A DNA stretch of 64,000 bases from an uncultured Bacilli bacterium (GCA_934098505.1 CAKOOR010000005.1:52065-116064); one strand, 5' to 3'; shown: positions 8,095 to 17,740, counted from the first letter of the stretch. A program made the numbers and translations. The notes: generated from the letters alone by a model not told the origin.

Positions 8095-8967
8095 TTATTT
8101 CTTCAAATAAATTATCATAGTTAAAATATTATCTTGAAAATCACATGTCATCATACCACCTGTCATTTCTATTAAAGACCTGGCAATAGCAAGACCTAAT
8201 CCCCTACTTTTGCTCCCACTCTTAACGGTATAATACTTATCAAATAACTTAGATACATTTACACTATCCAAATCTGTCGAATCATTACTAATTTTTATTA
8301 CCCCATTATCATCTAAAGAAATAATTAAAAAAGTCTTACTATACTTAATCGCATTTGAAAAAACATTATCTAAAACTCGTACAAGCAAATCTTTATTTAT
8401 TAAAACTCTTATCTTTGTAGATGCTATATTCACCTTAACCTCTAACTTTTTATCTTTAATTAAAGGATAAAAATTAAGTAAAGTATCTTCTAAAATGCTA
8501 TTTACAAGTATATTTTCTTGATAATCTTTATTTAAATTATTTGTCTTACAATAAAGAAATAAATCATCAGTTAAATTTACTAACTCATTAGTCTTCTTCA
8601 TCATAATTTGAAAATATTCTTCATTATGCTTTTTATCCACTTCTAATAATTCAAGATACCCTTTAATAACCGTTAAAGGTGTTCGAATATCATGAGTCAT
8701 ATTAGTTATTAATGCTTCTAAAGTACTAGTATGTTTCTGATATTTTATCTCTTTTTGTCTTAATGTTTTCAAATAATCATTTAACTCTTTCACAAAACTT
8801 TGTATTCTTCTATTATGACTAGATATTGTAACAATTCCATTAGTATCGTTATCTAAAATAAATTGTAAAGACGATTTTATCTCTTTAAACGAAATACTCG
8901 TAATAGCCTTATCAACAAGAAAAAAGACTATAATAAGTATTAAAATTATAATTAAAATAATACTCAT
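8095..8967 (-). CDS. Sensor histidine kinase of an ABC-exporter-linked two-component system
   Basis: 290 aa: one N-terminal membrane helix (about 1-20), a short linker, a HisKA dimerisation domain with the phospho-acceptor His in THDIRTPLTVIKGYLELLE, and a HATPase domain with the N box (NVFSNAIKYS) and G box (GLGLAIARSLIEMTGG). It lacks an extracellular sensor domain. Such intramembrane-sensing kinases often sense through a neighbouring exporter. Last gene of the ABC operon, 16 nt after the permease. The TTG at 8976 is an alternative start, but ATG 8967 has better spacing from AAAGGA. Probable partner: the response regulator at 10844-11503. Confidence 0.85.
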   Translation of the reverse strand: MSIILIIILILIIVFFLVDKAITSISFKEIKSSLQFILDNDTNGIVTISSHNRRIQSFVKELNDYLKTLRQKEIKYQKHTSTLEALITNMTHDIRTPLTVIKGYLELLEVDKKHNEEYFQIMMKKTNELVNLTDDLFLYCKTNNLNKDYQENILVNSILEDTLLNFYPLIKDKKLEVKVNIASTKIRVLINKDLLVRVLDNVFSNAIKYSKTFLIISLDDNGVIKISNDSTDLDSVNVSKLFDKYYTVKSGSKSRGLGLAIARSLIEMTGGMMTCDFQDNILTMIIYLKK

Positions 8968-8983
8968 TATAATCAAATCCTTT

Positions 8984-9742
8984 CTAATTAATTTGTTTTT
9001 TCCTAAATAAAATTATACCATAAGTCGTTAGAAAAATTGATAGTATTATACTTACTATAGGTAAAGTATGAAGAGAATTTTCTAAAGAGCTTATTTTATA
9101 AACTTCACCCATTGGAGTAATATTAAGAATAAAATCATAAAAATATTTATAAAAACCATGAGTCGAGCGATAATCAATAGATACTAAATCAATAGAGCGT
9201 ATTTGCCATACAATAGTAATAAAATTAACTAAAGAACTGCCGAGAGTCGATGCAAATGTCATAGTAACAAATGTATACACACATGAGATAAAAAGAATAA
9301 CTAAAAAAGATAGAAAGAAAAACCAAATAACATCTTGCCAAGTATTAGCGATACCTGTACCTCCTAAAATTAAATATATCAGTAAGACGCCACTTAAATA
9401 AAATAAGGAAAATATGATATTAACTAAGATACTAATTAGTAAATTAGCTAAATAAATACTAGCACGAGAATGTCCAGTAATAATTTGATTCTTAACTGTT
9501 CCATGACGATAAAAAGCATTAAAGAAGAAACCTAGAAAAATAGGTAAAAAAAGAAAACCAACATAATTATGCATAAAGATAACACTACCTAATTGATTAG
9601 GACAATCAACACAAGCTAATGGTCTAAAGCCATTCGTATTGATATAACTATAAATTCCGATTAAAAATATTATCCCTCCTAAAATATAAAAAGTCTTACT
9701 TCTCCTTAAACGATAAAGATTAGCACTGATAAGTTTAAACAT
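8984..9742 (-). CDS. ABC-2 type transporter permease
   Basis: 252 aa with about six membrane segments in the layout of ABC-2 permeases of the lantibiotic/bacitracin resistance class (N-terminal NLYRLRRSKTFYILG, then a large first loop with CVDCPNQLG). The start overlaps the ATPase gene stop by 8 nt, so the two are translationally coupled. Together with the ATPase it should form an exporter or membrane-remodelling complex. The two Cys in the first extracytoplasmic loop may form a disulfide. Substrate is not deducible. Confidence 0.8.
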   Translation of the reverse strand: MFKLISANLYRLRRSKTFYILGGIIFLIGIYSYINTNGFRPLACVDCPNQLGSVIFMHNYVGFLFLPIFLGFFFNAFYRHGTVKNQIITGHSRASIYLANLLISILVNIIFSLFYLSGVLLIYLILGGTGIANTWQDVIWFFFLSFLVILFISCVYTFVTMTFASTLGSSLVNFITIVWQIRSIDLVSIDYRSTHGFYKYFYDFILNITPMGEVYKISSLENSLHTLPIVSIILSIFLTTYGIILFRKKQIN

Positions 9743-10649
9743 CTTGTCCTCCCATTAAATTTAGATAATAAGTTTCTAAATTTTCTTTATTTTCTTCTAA
9801 AGATAAAATATCAACTCCATTTTCACTTAATAAGATAATTAAATTAGTCACATTTTTTACATCATAAATAATAACCGTCTTTTTATCAACAACTTCATAT
9901 TCATAATTTTTTCTTACAAGTATTGGCACTATCTTCGTTATATTATTAGTTTTTATAATAATCTTCGCCCGCAAAATCTTATTTAAGTTATCTTTAGTTA
10001 TTTCTTTTATAATATGCCCCTGTTTAATAAAACCATAAGTTGTTGCTACTTTAGATAATTCATCTAAATTATGAGAAGATATCAAAAAAGTTATTTTCTT
10101 TTCCTTATTTAATTTCAAAATAAGTTCTCGTAAAAAAATAATTCCTTCTGGATCCAGACCATTTGTCGGCTCATCTAATATTAAAAAGTCCGGATGACTC
10201 ACTAAAGCGATAGCTAATTCTAACCTTCTTGCCATCCCTAGCGAAAAATATTCGGCATGTAACTTACCCGTATCAATTAGGCCAACTAGTTCTAAAAGCT
10301 TTTTTATCTCTTTATCATCGATTGGTAACCCAAAAGTTTTGTAAGCAATAACTAAATTATCATAGGCGGAAAAGCTTGGATAAAAACTACACCCTTCAAG
10401 CGAGGCATTTACCCTTCTGCGTTGTCTTTCTATTTCTTTACTATTATAGGGAATAGCAAAAAGCTCATAAGTGCCATTACTAGGAGTTTGTAACCCTGTT
10501 ATTATTTTCATAATCGTCGTTTTACCAGCTCCATTATTACCAATCAAGCCGTAAATATCGCCTTGCTTAATTTGTAAATTTACATTATCTAAAACTATAG
10601 TATTCCCATAATACTTAAATAAATTGGTGAGCTTTAAAACATTTGCCAT
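9735..10649 (-). CDS. ABC transporter ATP-binding protein
   Basis: 304 aa. Walker A GNNGAGKTT (about 36-44), signature FSLGMARRLELAIAL with SLGMARR in place of LSGGQ, Walker B DFLILDEPTNGLDP, and H-loop SSHNLDEL. The C-terminal 80 residues resemble those of BcrA/lantibiotic-type ATPases. First gene of an ATPase-permease-kinase operon. Upstream are a -10 box and tandem GGTTAA repeats that fit control by the neighbouring OmpR-family regulator. Likely role: antimicrobial peptide detoxification or cell-envelope stress response. Confidence 0.9.
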   Translation of the reverse strand: MANVLKLTNLFKYYGNTIVLDNVNLQIKQGDIYGLIGNNGAGKTTIMKIITGLQTPSNGTYELFAIPYNSKEIERQRRRVNASLEGCSFYPSFSAYDNLVIAYKTFGLPIDDKEIKKLLELVGLIDTGKLHAEYFSLGMARRLELAIALVSHPDFLILDEPTNGLDPEGIIFLRELILKLNKEKKITFLISSHNLDELSKVATTYGFIKQGHIIKEITKDNLNKILRAKIIIKTNNITKIVPILVRKNYEYEVVDKKTVIIYDVKNVTNLIILLSENGVDILSLEENKENLETYYLNLMGGQDV

Positions 10650-10674
10650 CTTTAATCATTCCTTTCTATCTACA

Positions 10675-10729
10675 ATTATAACCTAAAATAGTTAACAAAA
10701 TGGTTAAAAAAAGGTTAAGATTTGGTTAA
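10675..10729 (-). promoter_or_regulatory. Promoter with tandem 11-bp operator repeats for the ABC operon
   Basis: On the plus strand GGTTAA occurs at 10702, 10713 and 10724, exactly 11 bp apart, with a weaker copy AGTTAA at 10690. The TATAAT -10 box is at 10680-10675. Direct repeats at 11-bp spacing overlapping the -35 are typical binding sites of activating OmpR/PhoB-family regulators. Confidence 0.7.
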
Positions 10730-10791
10730 TATTATTACTATTTAACATTATTAAACACTTTTTACTAACAAAAAAACATTTATTGCCAAAC

Positions 10792-10825
10792 AAAAAAGCC
10801 TCTATCCTAATTTTCTAGATAGAGG
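10792..10825 (-). terminator. Terminator after the response regulator gene
   Basis: Eight-pair stem CCTCTATC (10799-10806) / GATAGAGG (10818-10825), followed on the minus strand by six T. It separates the regulator from the ABC operon, which has its own promoter. Confidence 0.85.
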
Positions 10826-10843
10826 GCATTCCCTTGATACTTC

Positions 10844-11503
10844 TTAGTCTTTTAACTTATAACCAATTCCCCAAATAGCCTCAATATACTTAATACCTGT
10901 ATAATCCTTTATTTTGCGATTTAAATTACTTATATGTACTTTTATAGATGCATCATCACCATCAAAAGTATCATTTTCAATAAGAGCTAAAAGATTATTT
11001 TTAGATAAGACCTTATTTTGATTGATAATTAATTGTTTTAATATAGCATACTCTGTTTTAGTAAGCTTTATTTTTTTATCTTCAATATATAAATAAGGTA
11101 AATTAGTATCTAAACGTAAGTTTTTATAAATTAGCTGTACCTTTGGGGTAACAATTTTTCTTCTTAAAATCACTTGAATACGTGCTAAAAGTTCAGCATT
11201 AGAAAAAGGCTTAGTTATATAATCAATTGCCCCATTTAAAAGATTATTTACTTTATCAAAAACGCTTTCTTTAGCACTCAGTACAATAATAGGAATATTA
11301 TTAAACTTAGCAATTATTTCTTCACCACTAATACCGGGAAGCATTAAATCTAGTAAAATTAAATCTGGTTCTTCATTTTCTAACACCAAAAGACATTCTG
11401 TCCCTGAATAAGCTGATATTACTTCATAATGATTATCAATCAATAACTTTTTAACTAAATTATGAATATCATTATCATCTTCGACTAATAATATTTTTAC
11501 CAT
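10844..11503 (-). CDS. OmpR/PhoB-family response regulator
   Basis: 219 aa: receiver domain (acidic pair LVEDDND, phospho-acceptor Asp in DLILLDLMLPG at about residue 51, conserved Lys in DYITKPFS at about 98), then a winged-helix DNA-binding domain with LTKTEYAILKQLI and the C-terminal IWGIGYKLKD. Encoded 23 nt downstream of a transketolase gene on the same strand, so it may be read through from it; a ribosome site AGGTGG precedes the ATG. The tandem GGTTAA repeats upstream of the adjacent ABC operon are its probable target, with the kinase at 8095-8967 as cognate sensor. Confidence 0.92.
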   Translation of the reverse strand: MVKILLVEDDNDIHNLVKKLLIDNHYEVISAYSGTECLLVLENEEPDLILLDLMLPGISGEEIIAKFNNIPIIVLSAKESVFDKVNNLLNGAIDYITKPFSNAELLARIQVILRRKIVTPKVQLIYKNLRLDTNLPYLYIEDKKIKLTKTEYAILKQLIINQNKVLSKNNLLALIENDTFDGDDASIKVHISNLNRKIKDYTGIKYIEAIWGIGYKLKD

Positions 11504-11526
11504 TTATCCCACCTGCTTTAAATTTT

Positions 11527-13497
11527 TTATTTTAAAATACTTTTAATTTTAACTTTTATACTATCTTTGTCATAGCCTAACTTTTGCATACTTGCCTTGA
11601 TACCACCACTAGGCATAATCTCATCAACACCAATTATATTTTCATAATTAGTATACCGACACCACATATCTTTACCTGTTGATTCAATAACAATAACCTT
11701 TCCGACTAAAAGACTAGTTTTATCACTTTCACTCATCTTATCTAAAATATTTTTACAAGGAACTGATACTACTCTTAAATCAATACCTTCCGATACCAAT
11801 TCTTCTGCTACCACTAAAGATAAAGTAACATCAAAACCACTACTAAGAATAGTGGCTACCCCACTTTTACTTTCTCTAATTATATAAGCACCATGACTAA
11901 CTCCAGAAGTCCTACTTCCTTTTAAAATGTGCGTTATCTCATTGCTTAAAAGTAAACACGTTGTTTTCTTACATTTTAAAATAACATCCCAACAACCAAT
12001 TATTTCATTAATATCACTCGGTCTAAAAACTAGAATATTAGGTATATTTCTTAAAATATTTAACATTTCAAAACTAGATTCTACCGCCCCTTTTTTAGCA
12101 TTACTAAAACCATCATGGGTAAAAATATAACAAACTGGTAAATCCATTAAAGAATTCATTTTAATATCTTCTAACATATAATAAGCATATCTTAAGTGCG
12201 TCGCCCCAAAAGTTTGAAAACCATAAGAAGAAATCCCACTCAAAATACTTCCCATCGCTGCTTCTCGAACCCCAAAAGTTATGTTTCTTCCTAAATAATT
12301 TTTCGAAGTAAAATAAGCTTCCTTATTCAAATTAACTCGACAACTTGATGCCATATCACTTGCCCCCCCTAAAATAAAAGGAGTCTTATCGGCTATAATA
12401 TTTAATATTTTCTTATTTGATTCAGTCATTTCTTCTTGATAAGTATTTTGAATTTTAAAACTATTAATATCTAAATTAAAGCCAATACTCTTATTATCTG
12501 CAAAATTTACTAACATCTTTATACTTTCTGAAGGATATTTAGCCATTGCTTCATGATATTCTTGCCATAATTTATATTTTTTACGCATTCTATTTTGAAT
12601 AAACTTGCGATAATTATCTAGTAATTTATCATCTACTTGGAATTTTTCCGTACTAAAACCATATTTTCTTTTTAAATTTTCTAAATCATCTTTAGTTAAG
12701 GGATGGTCATGAACAACATTAGTATTTTGATTGAAAGAATCTTTACCTATAACAGTCTTAATTTCAATCAAGCTTGGTTTATTAGTAACCCTTTTGGCCC
12801 TTTTAATAGCTTTATCAATCTTATCAACAGAAGCCCCATCAGCTACATAATCAGTTTGCCACCCTAAACTTGAAAACTTTTTCAAAACATCATCAATACT
12901 AGATTTTTCAATACTATTATCCATTGTCATATTGTTAGAATCGTATAGTACAATTAAATTTCCTAAATTATAAAGTCCTGCTAAAGAGGCTGCTTCCATA
13001 AGCATTCCTGATTCTAAATCACCATCACTTACTAAACAATAGATATAATGATTAACTAATTTTTGATTTTTTATATATTTATCAAGTAAATTTTGATAAT
13101 ACTTTTCCCCCATCGCCATACCGACAGCGCCGCTAAAACCATAGCCAACAGGTCCGGTCGTCAAATCGATTCCAGTTGTTTTTAACATATCATTTAAAAT
13201 TGGCGTTTTACTATCAACTTGCCCAAAATTTTTCAAATCATCAAGAGTTATATCGTAACCAGCCATATACATATTCGCATAAATCAAACCTGAAGCGTGA
13301 GCAGCTGATAACACTAATCGATCACGATTCAACCAATTAGGTACACTTGGCATAATATTTAAATGATGAGTAAAAAGAGTATAAATAATACTACTAGCAC
13401 TCAAGGAAATACCTGGATACCCAGCCCTAGCAGCATCTATCATATCAACACTAAGTATTCGTAACAAATTTAAATATTTTTTTGTATCTTCTTTCAT
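11527..13497 (-). CDS. Transketolase-family protein with altered active-site residues
   Basis: 656 aa, full family length. Thiamine-diphosphate motif VSDGDLESGMLMEAA lies at about 157-170, and TTGPVGYG and FTHDG are in the expected places. Several residues usually invariant in transketolase are changed: GHPG is GYPG (Tyr27), the HSKTPGHPE block is DSKTPILND, and DGPTHQPIE after the HDS motif is KKGAVESSFE. His67 in AAHAS is kept. It is therefore either a divergent enzyme with another acceptor or donor, or partly inactive. A start at ATG 13497 gives the complete N-terminal domain. Upstream of the response regulator with only 23 nt between. No second transketolase is visible in this window. Confidence 0.8.
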   Translation of the reverse strand: MKEDTKKYLNLLRILSVDMIDAARAGYPGISLSASSIIYTLFTHHLNIMPSVPNWLNRDRLVLSAAHASGLIYANMYMAGYDITLDDLKNFGQVDSKTPILNDMLKTTGIDLTTGPVGYGFSGAVGMAMGEKYYQNLLDKYIKNQKLVNHYIYCLVSDGDLESGMLMEAASLAGLYNLGNLIVLYDSNNMTMDNSIEKSSIDDVLKKFSSLGWQTDYVADGASVDKIDKAIKRAKRVTNKPSLIEIKTVIGKDSFNQNTNVVHDHPLTKDDLENLKRKYGFSTEKFQVDDKLLDNYRKFIQNRMRKKYKLWQEYHEAMAKYPSESIKMLVNFADNKSIGFNLDINSFKIQNTYQEEMTESNKKILNIIADKTPFILGGASDMASSCRVNLNKEAYFTSKNYLGRNITFGVREAAMGSILSGISSYGFQTFGATHLRYAYYMLEDIKMNSLMDLPVCYIFTHDGFSNAKKGAVESSFEMLNILRNIPNILVFRPSDINEIIGCWDVILKCKKTTCLLLSNEITHILKGSRTSGVSHGAYIIRESKSGVATILSSGFDVTLSLVVAEELVSEGIDLRVVSVPCKNILDKMSESDKTSLLVGKVIVIESTGKDMWCRYTNYENIIGVDEIMPSGGIKASMQKLGYDKDSIKVKIKSILK

Positions 13498-13563
13498 AAT
13501 CCCACTTTATCCTTTTATATATTAAAACAAACTATATTATTCAATTTTTTTAATTTTAGCTTT

Positions 13564-14712
13564 CTAATTTTTCTTATCAACCATTAATAACCCCTTACAT
13601 AATGCATATAACTTAGCCATTGCATCTTTATTATCATTTTTAGCCATATTACCTTGCATATTTTTTAAAATAATAGGATTGTTAACAATATTTTTAATTT
13701 CTCGAGTCAAACCAAACGACGTACGAAATCTTTTCCCATAACCATTCTTTGTAAAAAACTTATAATTAGCAATTTCTTGACCACCACTAGCATTTATCAT
13801 CATAACAGGTTTATGAAAATATAAACATTCTGTTGATTGGGCACCACCTGGTTTTGAAATAACAAAATCACTTGCTTGTAAAATTTCAGGAACATTAGTA
13901 ACAAAACCCAATGTATGAACATTTTTAATATTATTAGTGGCAATATAATTATCTACTATTTCTTTGCTCTTTTTATTATTTCCAGCAATATAAATAATAT
14001 CTAAGTCAAGATTATTTTTCATAAGCCTTTTAATATATGGAATCGAAGTCGTTGACCCATTACCACCACCACCGAAGAATGTACAGACTAACCTATTGCC
14101 TTTAATATCTAATTTCTTTAATAAATTTTCTTTTTTAAAATCACTATCCGTTATCGGTGCAATCGGAATTCCTAGTGGCTTTATCTTATTTTTATCAATT
14201 CCTCTTTTAACTAAAAATGGCACTTCACTCTTATCGCCAACAATTAAATAATCATCACATTTATAATCATTTAACCATAGTTCACATGATTCATAATCAG
14301 TTACAACCGTTACTAATCTTGAATTAATTAAACCTTTACGATTATAATGACTAATCAAACTACTACCAAAAAAATGAGTTGCAACAGTTAAATCAGGATT
14401 AAAATCCATTAACGCCTTACGCATTCTTTTGTTTTTAAACAAAACAGTTGAAATATAATCAACAATATAACCGCCAACTACCGTATTACTACCATTATAA
14501 AACATATCATGAATAATTGGAGTCTTCAACATAAAAAATGAATTAACTTTTTGACTGATTTTGCCAATTAAGGGCATAGCATAATCCATTAAATCTAGAC
14601 ACTTTATTTCTAAAGTACTATCTTGACTCAAAAAATATCTTTCAATATATTTTCCAATTGCCTTATGACCATTACCATAAGATGCATAGATTATTAATAT
14701 TTTCTTTTTCAT
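13564..14712 (-). CDS. Glycolipid glycosyltransferase, MGDG synthase/UgtP type (GT28)
   Basis: 382 aa. N-terminal IIYASYGNGHKAIGKYIERY is the glycine-rich acceptor motif of the MGDG synthase/UgtP group (ASxGxGH). The C-terminal sugar-nucleotide region contains TFFGGGGNG, ISKPGGAQSTECLYFHKPV (the PGG..T.E motif) and QEIANYKFF. These membrane-associated enzymes transfer glucose or galactose from a UDP-sugar to diacylglycerol, forming glycolipids and the anchor of lipoteichoic acid. It is followed downstream by a hydrolase and a GT2 gene on the same strand but separated by about 100 nt. The exact sugar cannot be read from sequence alone. Confidence 0.85.
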   Translation of the reverse strand: MKKKILIIYASYGNGHKAIGKYIERYFLSQDSTLEIKCLDLMDYAMPLIGKISQKVNSFFMLKTPIIHDMFYNGSNTVVGGYIVDYISTVLFKNKRMRKALMDFNPDLTVATHFFGSSLISHYNRKGLINSRLVTVVTDYESCELWLNDYKCDDYLIVGDKSEVPFLVKRGIDKNKIKPLGIPIAPITDSDFKKENLLKKLDIKGNRLVCTFFGGGGNGSTTSIPYIKRLMKNNLDLDIIYIAGNNKKSKEIVDNYIATNNIKNVHTLGFVTNVPEILQASDFVISKPGGAQSTECLYFHKPVMMINASGGQEIANYKFFTKNGYGKRFRTSFGLTREIKNIVNNPIILKNMQGNMAKNDNKDAMAKLYALCKGLLMVDKKN

Positions 14713-14811
14713 ATCGTATCCTCTAAGTCAATTATACTAAAAGTTCTAAAAAAAGTATAGAACCAATCCATTACAGATTTGTCTATACTTTCATCTTAAC
14801 TATAATTAATT

Positions 14812-15606
14812 TTATTTTATAGTTCTACTTCTTTTATAAACATCAGCTAAATAATTTTCGCTACCAGCAGCTACATGATTTAATTCTGGTTCATTTTCTA
14901 AATACTTAATTCCTAGTCTAGCTAATTCTTTAGGTTCATAAACTACAACTCCATCTGATTCCAAACCCGTAGTTTTTAAGATTAAATCGTGATATTTAAC
15001 AGCTAAAGCTAAATCATCGGTCTTAGGATTTAATTTAGACGAAATTACTATTAACTTATCTAAATCTACTTTACTTAACATAACTCCATTTAAATTATCT
15101 CTTTCAAAGCCATAATTTTTGTTTACAATAATCTTTAGCATTGACATTAACATTTTCTCTTCTCTAGTAAAACTCATAAAGCCATTTTCTAATAATCTTG
15201 CATCGGCAAGTGGAGTTCCTAAAATCGGAGGATGAATAGCCAAAACTTTTTGAATACGAGGTGATTTACTAGCATAAGCTCCTACCAAACCACCGGCACT
15301 TTCAGTAATCAATGTTACATTCTCTAATTCAGCTTCATCTAAGCATTGCGTTAAATTTTGAGCAAAATTGCGTGTATTATATTCACCCTTATTACCATGT
15401 AGTGGATAATCATAAAACCATGAACCATCAAACATGTGATGACCAGGATCAGCGGTAAAACCTGTCTGCTCCAAAGCATGACAACGATGTTCCATTTGTC
15501 CACCAATATAGATTGTTGGATTTTCTTTATCATAATCTTCCTTAACATAAAGGCTGCCTAAATTATTTGGTCTAAATCTTTCTTTTCCTTTTCTATAATT
15601 TTTCAT
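14812..15606 (-). CDS. Alpha/beta-hydrolase-like protein
   Basis: 264 aa. Features of an alpha/beta hydrolase: NPTIYIGGQMEHRCHALEQTG early beta strand, LITESAGGLVGAYAS as a probable nucleophile elbow (TESAGG, with Thr where GxSxG has Gly), a following AIHPPILGTPL, and a late His in ELNHVAAGS. Catalytic assignment is tentative. It starts 5 nt after the GT2 stop codon, so the two are likely co-translated, suggesting a job on the same envelope glycan or glycolipid. No signal peptide, so cytoplasmic. Confidence 0.5.
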   Translation of the reverse strand: MKNYRKGKERFRPNNLGSLYVKEDYDKENPTIYIGGQMEHRCHALEQTGFTADPGHHMFDGSWFYDYPLHGNKGEYNTRNFAQNLTQCLDEAELENVTLITESAGGLVGAYASKSPRIQKVLAIHPPILGTPLADARLLENGFMSFTREEKMLMSMLKIIVNKNYGFERDNLNGVMLSKVDLDKLIVISSKLNPKTDDLALAVKYHDLILKTTGLESDGVVVYEPKELARLGIKYLENEPELNHVAAGSENYLADVYKRSRTIK

Positions 15607-15611
15607 AAAAT

Positions 15612-16637
15612 CTATCCCTTTCTTAATGTTCTATTAAACATCTCTACAGTATCCATATTATCTTTATTCATAATTTCCTTAGTTTTTAAAGCTATTGGTA
15701 AAGCTAAGTTAACATAGAAAAATGAATCAAATGGAAAACCTTTAAAATGGTTTTTTAAATATTTATTTTGACGCCAATTTGGAAATTTAGAAGATAAGAA
15801 GGTTATCAAAATACCTATCAACCTTTCCTGTACTTCTTTAATCTCCTTAGATTGCTTAATATTTACTACTCGTTCCATAATATTTTTAATAAAAATGGCT
15901 TCTATTTCAGCATAATATGTATAAAGTAAACCATCATTTACAAATAAATTATATTCTATTTCTAATGGTCTAATTGTATTATCTATATGATCTAAATTAC
16001 CATAAATATAATCTCTAGCTAAGCTATTTGGAGCAAATCTTTGTGTATATATAGCTTTATTACTACAAGCAATTTTATCTTTTTTGGCTAAATAATTATA
16101 GATATATGCTAAATCTTCATTGGCATTCAAACCATAATCAGCAATGTATGCATCTTCTTTTTTAAACATTTTTGAAGTTACCCCAACCCAAAGTGTTGGC
16201 AAATAACCAGGATTTTGTGAAAACTCAAAATTTGTTGGATACTTACGATATCTAAGTGTTATAAAATTATTTAATTTTTGAAATCTTCTCGCCAAAGTTA
16301 CAGATGCTTCATTTGTTTTTTGTGCCTTTAATAGTTCTTCAACACAAATATTATTAATTAAGTCATCACTATCTAAAAAGATAATATAATCTCCACTAGC
16401 ATTTTCTAAACCAACTTGTCTAGCGACAGCAACGCCTTGATTTTTTTGATTAATAATTCTAATATTAGAATGTAAACTGGCTACTTCTTCTAAGACTTCT
16501 AATGTATTATCAGTTGAACCATCATTTACTACAATAATTTCAATATTCTTATAAGTTTGGTTTAAGGCTGCATTTAAAGCTTCCTTTACCATTAAAGCTC
16601 GATTATAAACAGGAATTATAATACTAACTTTATCCAT
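15612..16637 (-). CDS. Family 2 glycosyltransferase
   Basis: 341 aa GT-A fold protein: VSIIIPVYNRALMVKEALNAAL at the N-terminus, VVNDGSTDNTLEVL (first Asp of the nucleotide site), DYIIFLDSDDLI (metal-binding DSD). The C-terminal region is less conserved and lacks membrane segments. Family members add sugars to polysaccharides, teichoic acid or glycolipids. First gene of a pair with the hydrolase-like gene 5 nt downstream. Donor and acceptor unknown. Confidence 0.85.
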   Translation of the reverse strand: MDKVSIIIPVYNRALMVKEALNAALNQTYKNIEIIVVNDGSTDNTLEVLEEVASLHSNIRIINQKNQGVAVARQVGLENASGDYIIFLDSDDLINNICVEELLKAQKTNEASVTLARRFQKLNNFITLRYRKYPTNFEFSQNPGYLPTLWVGVTSKMFKKEDAYIADYGLNANEDLAYIYNYLAKKDKIACSNKAIYTQRFAPNSLARDYIYGNLDHIDNTIRPLEIEYNLFVNDGLLYTYYAEIEAIFIKNIMERVVNIKQSKEIKEVQERLIGILITFLSSKFPNWRQNKYLKNHFKGFPFDSFFYVNLALPIALKTKEIMNKDNMDTVEMFNRTLRKG

Positions 16638-16716
16638 AAAATTTCCCCCTTAAAATATAATTGAGCATATCCTATCACTTTATCTTACATTTAGCAACTT
16701 TTTTTTGAATTAGAAT

Positions 16717-16746
16717 AAAAAAGCACTATCTTATTTAAATAGTACT
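16717..16746 (-). terminator. Terminator downstream of mraY
   Basis: Eight-pair stem AGTACTAT/ATAGTGCT (16746-16739 with 16729-16722, one G-T pair) followed on the minus strand by T6. It directly follows the mraY stop. Confidence 0.8.
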
Positions 16747-16747
16747 T

Positions 16748-17740
16748 TTATAACCAAACATTATAAGTAATCATTAACATAGCTAAAATTAAGCCAATTA
16801 TCCAGAACATTTTAACTATATCATTTTCTTCCCAACCAAGTTTTTCAAAATGATGATGTAAAGGAGCCATCTTAAATATCTTTTTGTGGAATTTTCTAAT
16901 AGCAATAATTTGAATTAAACTTGATAAGGTTTCAACTACAAATACACCACCAACAACAGCAAGTGATAACTCATGGCGAGTTAGAATAGCAATAGCTGCT
17001 AAGGAACCACCCAAAGCCAAAGAACCAGTATCACCCATGAATACTTTCGCTGGATGCGTATTAAATACTAAGAAACCAAGCAGCGAACCAATTAAAACAA
17101 AACAGAAGATAGCAATTTCTTGATAACCGGCAAGCCAAGTAGTATTCCAAGCAATAAGACCGTAAGCTAAAAAGGCAATAGCCGATAAGCCACCAGCTAA
17201 ACCATCCAATCCATCCGTAATATTAACCGCATTGGAAGAACCAACAAGCAAAAAAAGAATAAATAAGCCATAAGTCCACCCCATATAAATATAAAGGTTA
17301 ATGGCAGAAATCCTAATTTCCGGAACCCCACCGTTACGAATAAAGATATAGAAAAATACCAAGGCAATAACAGTCTGCATTAAAAGTTTAAACATAATAC
17401 TTAAGCCTTTATTATTCTTAAATACTATTTTTAAAAGATCATCCGCCAATCCTAAAAGAGCATAACTTATAAAAACAAACAAGACTATCATTAAGTTAGA
17501 AGTCATTTCAATACTACCACGGAACCATAAAAGTAACAAACTAATAATGGTTGGAATAATAAAGATTAACCCACCAATAGTAGGTGTCCCATTTTTCTTT
17601 AAATGTCTTTCTCCTAAAGTCAAACTAACACTTTGACCAAAATGTAATTTTCTTAAAAGTGGTATTAAAATAACACCGGTTATTATTGATAAAACAAAGC
17701 CTAGCATTAACGCCATTGCTGCTTTTGCTAATATTAACAT
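16748..17740 (-). CDS. mraY: Phospho-N-acetylmuramoyl-pentapeptide transferase
   Basis: 330-aa polytopic enzyme making lipid I from UDP-MurNAc-pentapeptide and undecaprenyl phosphate. Signature segments: GERHLKKNGTPTIGGLIFI (substrate-binding loop), LLGLADDLLKI (the DDxxK pair), NAVNITDGLDGLAGG, VFMGDTGSLALGG, and the C-terminal cytoplasmic MAPLHHHFEKLGW. About ten membrane helices and family-normal length. It follows the PBP2 gene by 84 nt, as in dcw clusters, and ends at an intrinsic terminator. AAGGACG lies a little far (about 12 nt) from the ATG. Confidence 0.96.
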   Translation of the reverse strand: MLILAKAAMALMLGFVLSIITGVILIPLLRKLHFGQSVSLTLGERHLKKNGTPTIGGLIFIIPTIISLLLLWFRGSIEMTSNLMIVLFVFISYALLGLADDLLKIVFKNNKGLSIMFKLLMQTVIALVFFYIFIRNGGVPEIRISAINLYIYMGWTYGLFILFLLVGSSNAVNITDGLDGLAGGLSAIAFLAYGLIAWNTTWLAGYQEIAIFCFVLIGSLLGFLVFNTHPAKVFMGDTGSLALGGSLAAIAILTRHELSLAVVGGVFVVETLSSLIQIIAIRKFHKKIFKMAPLHHHFEKLGWEENDIVKMFWIIGLILAMLMITYNVWL

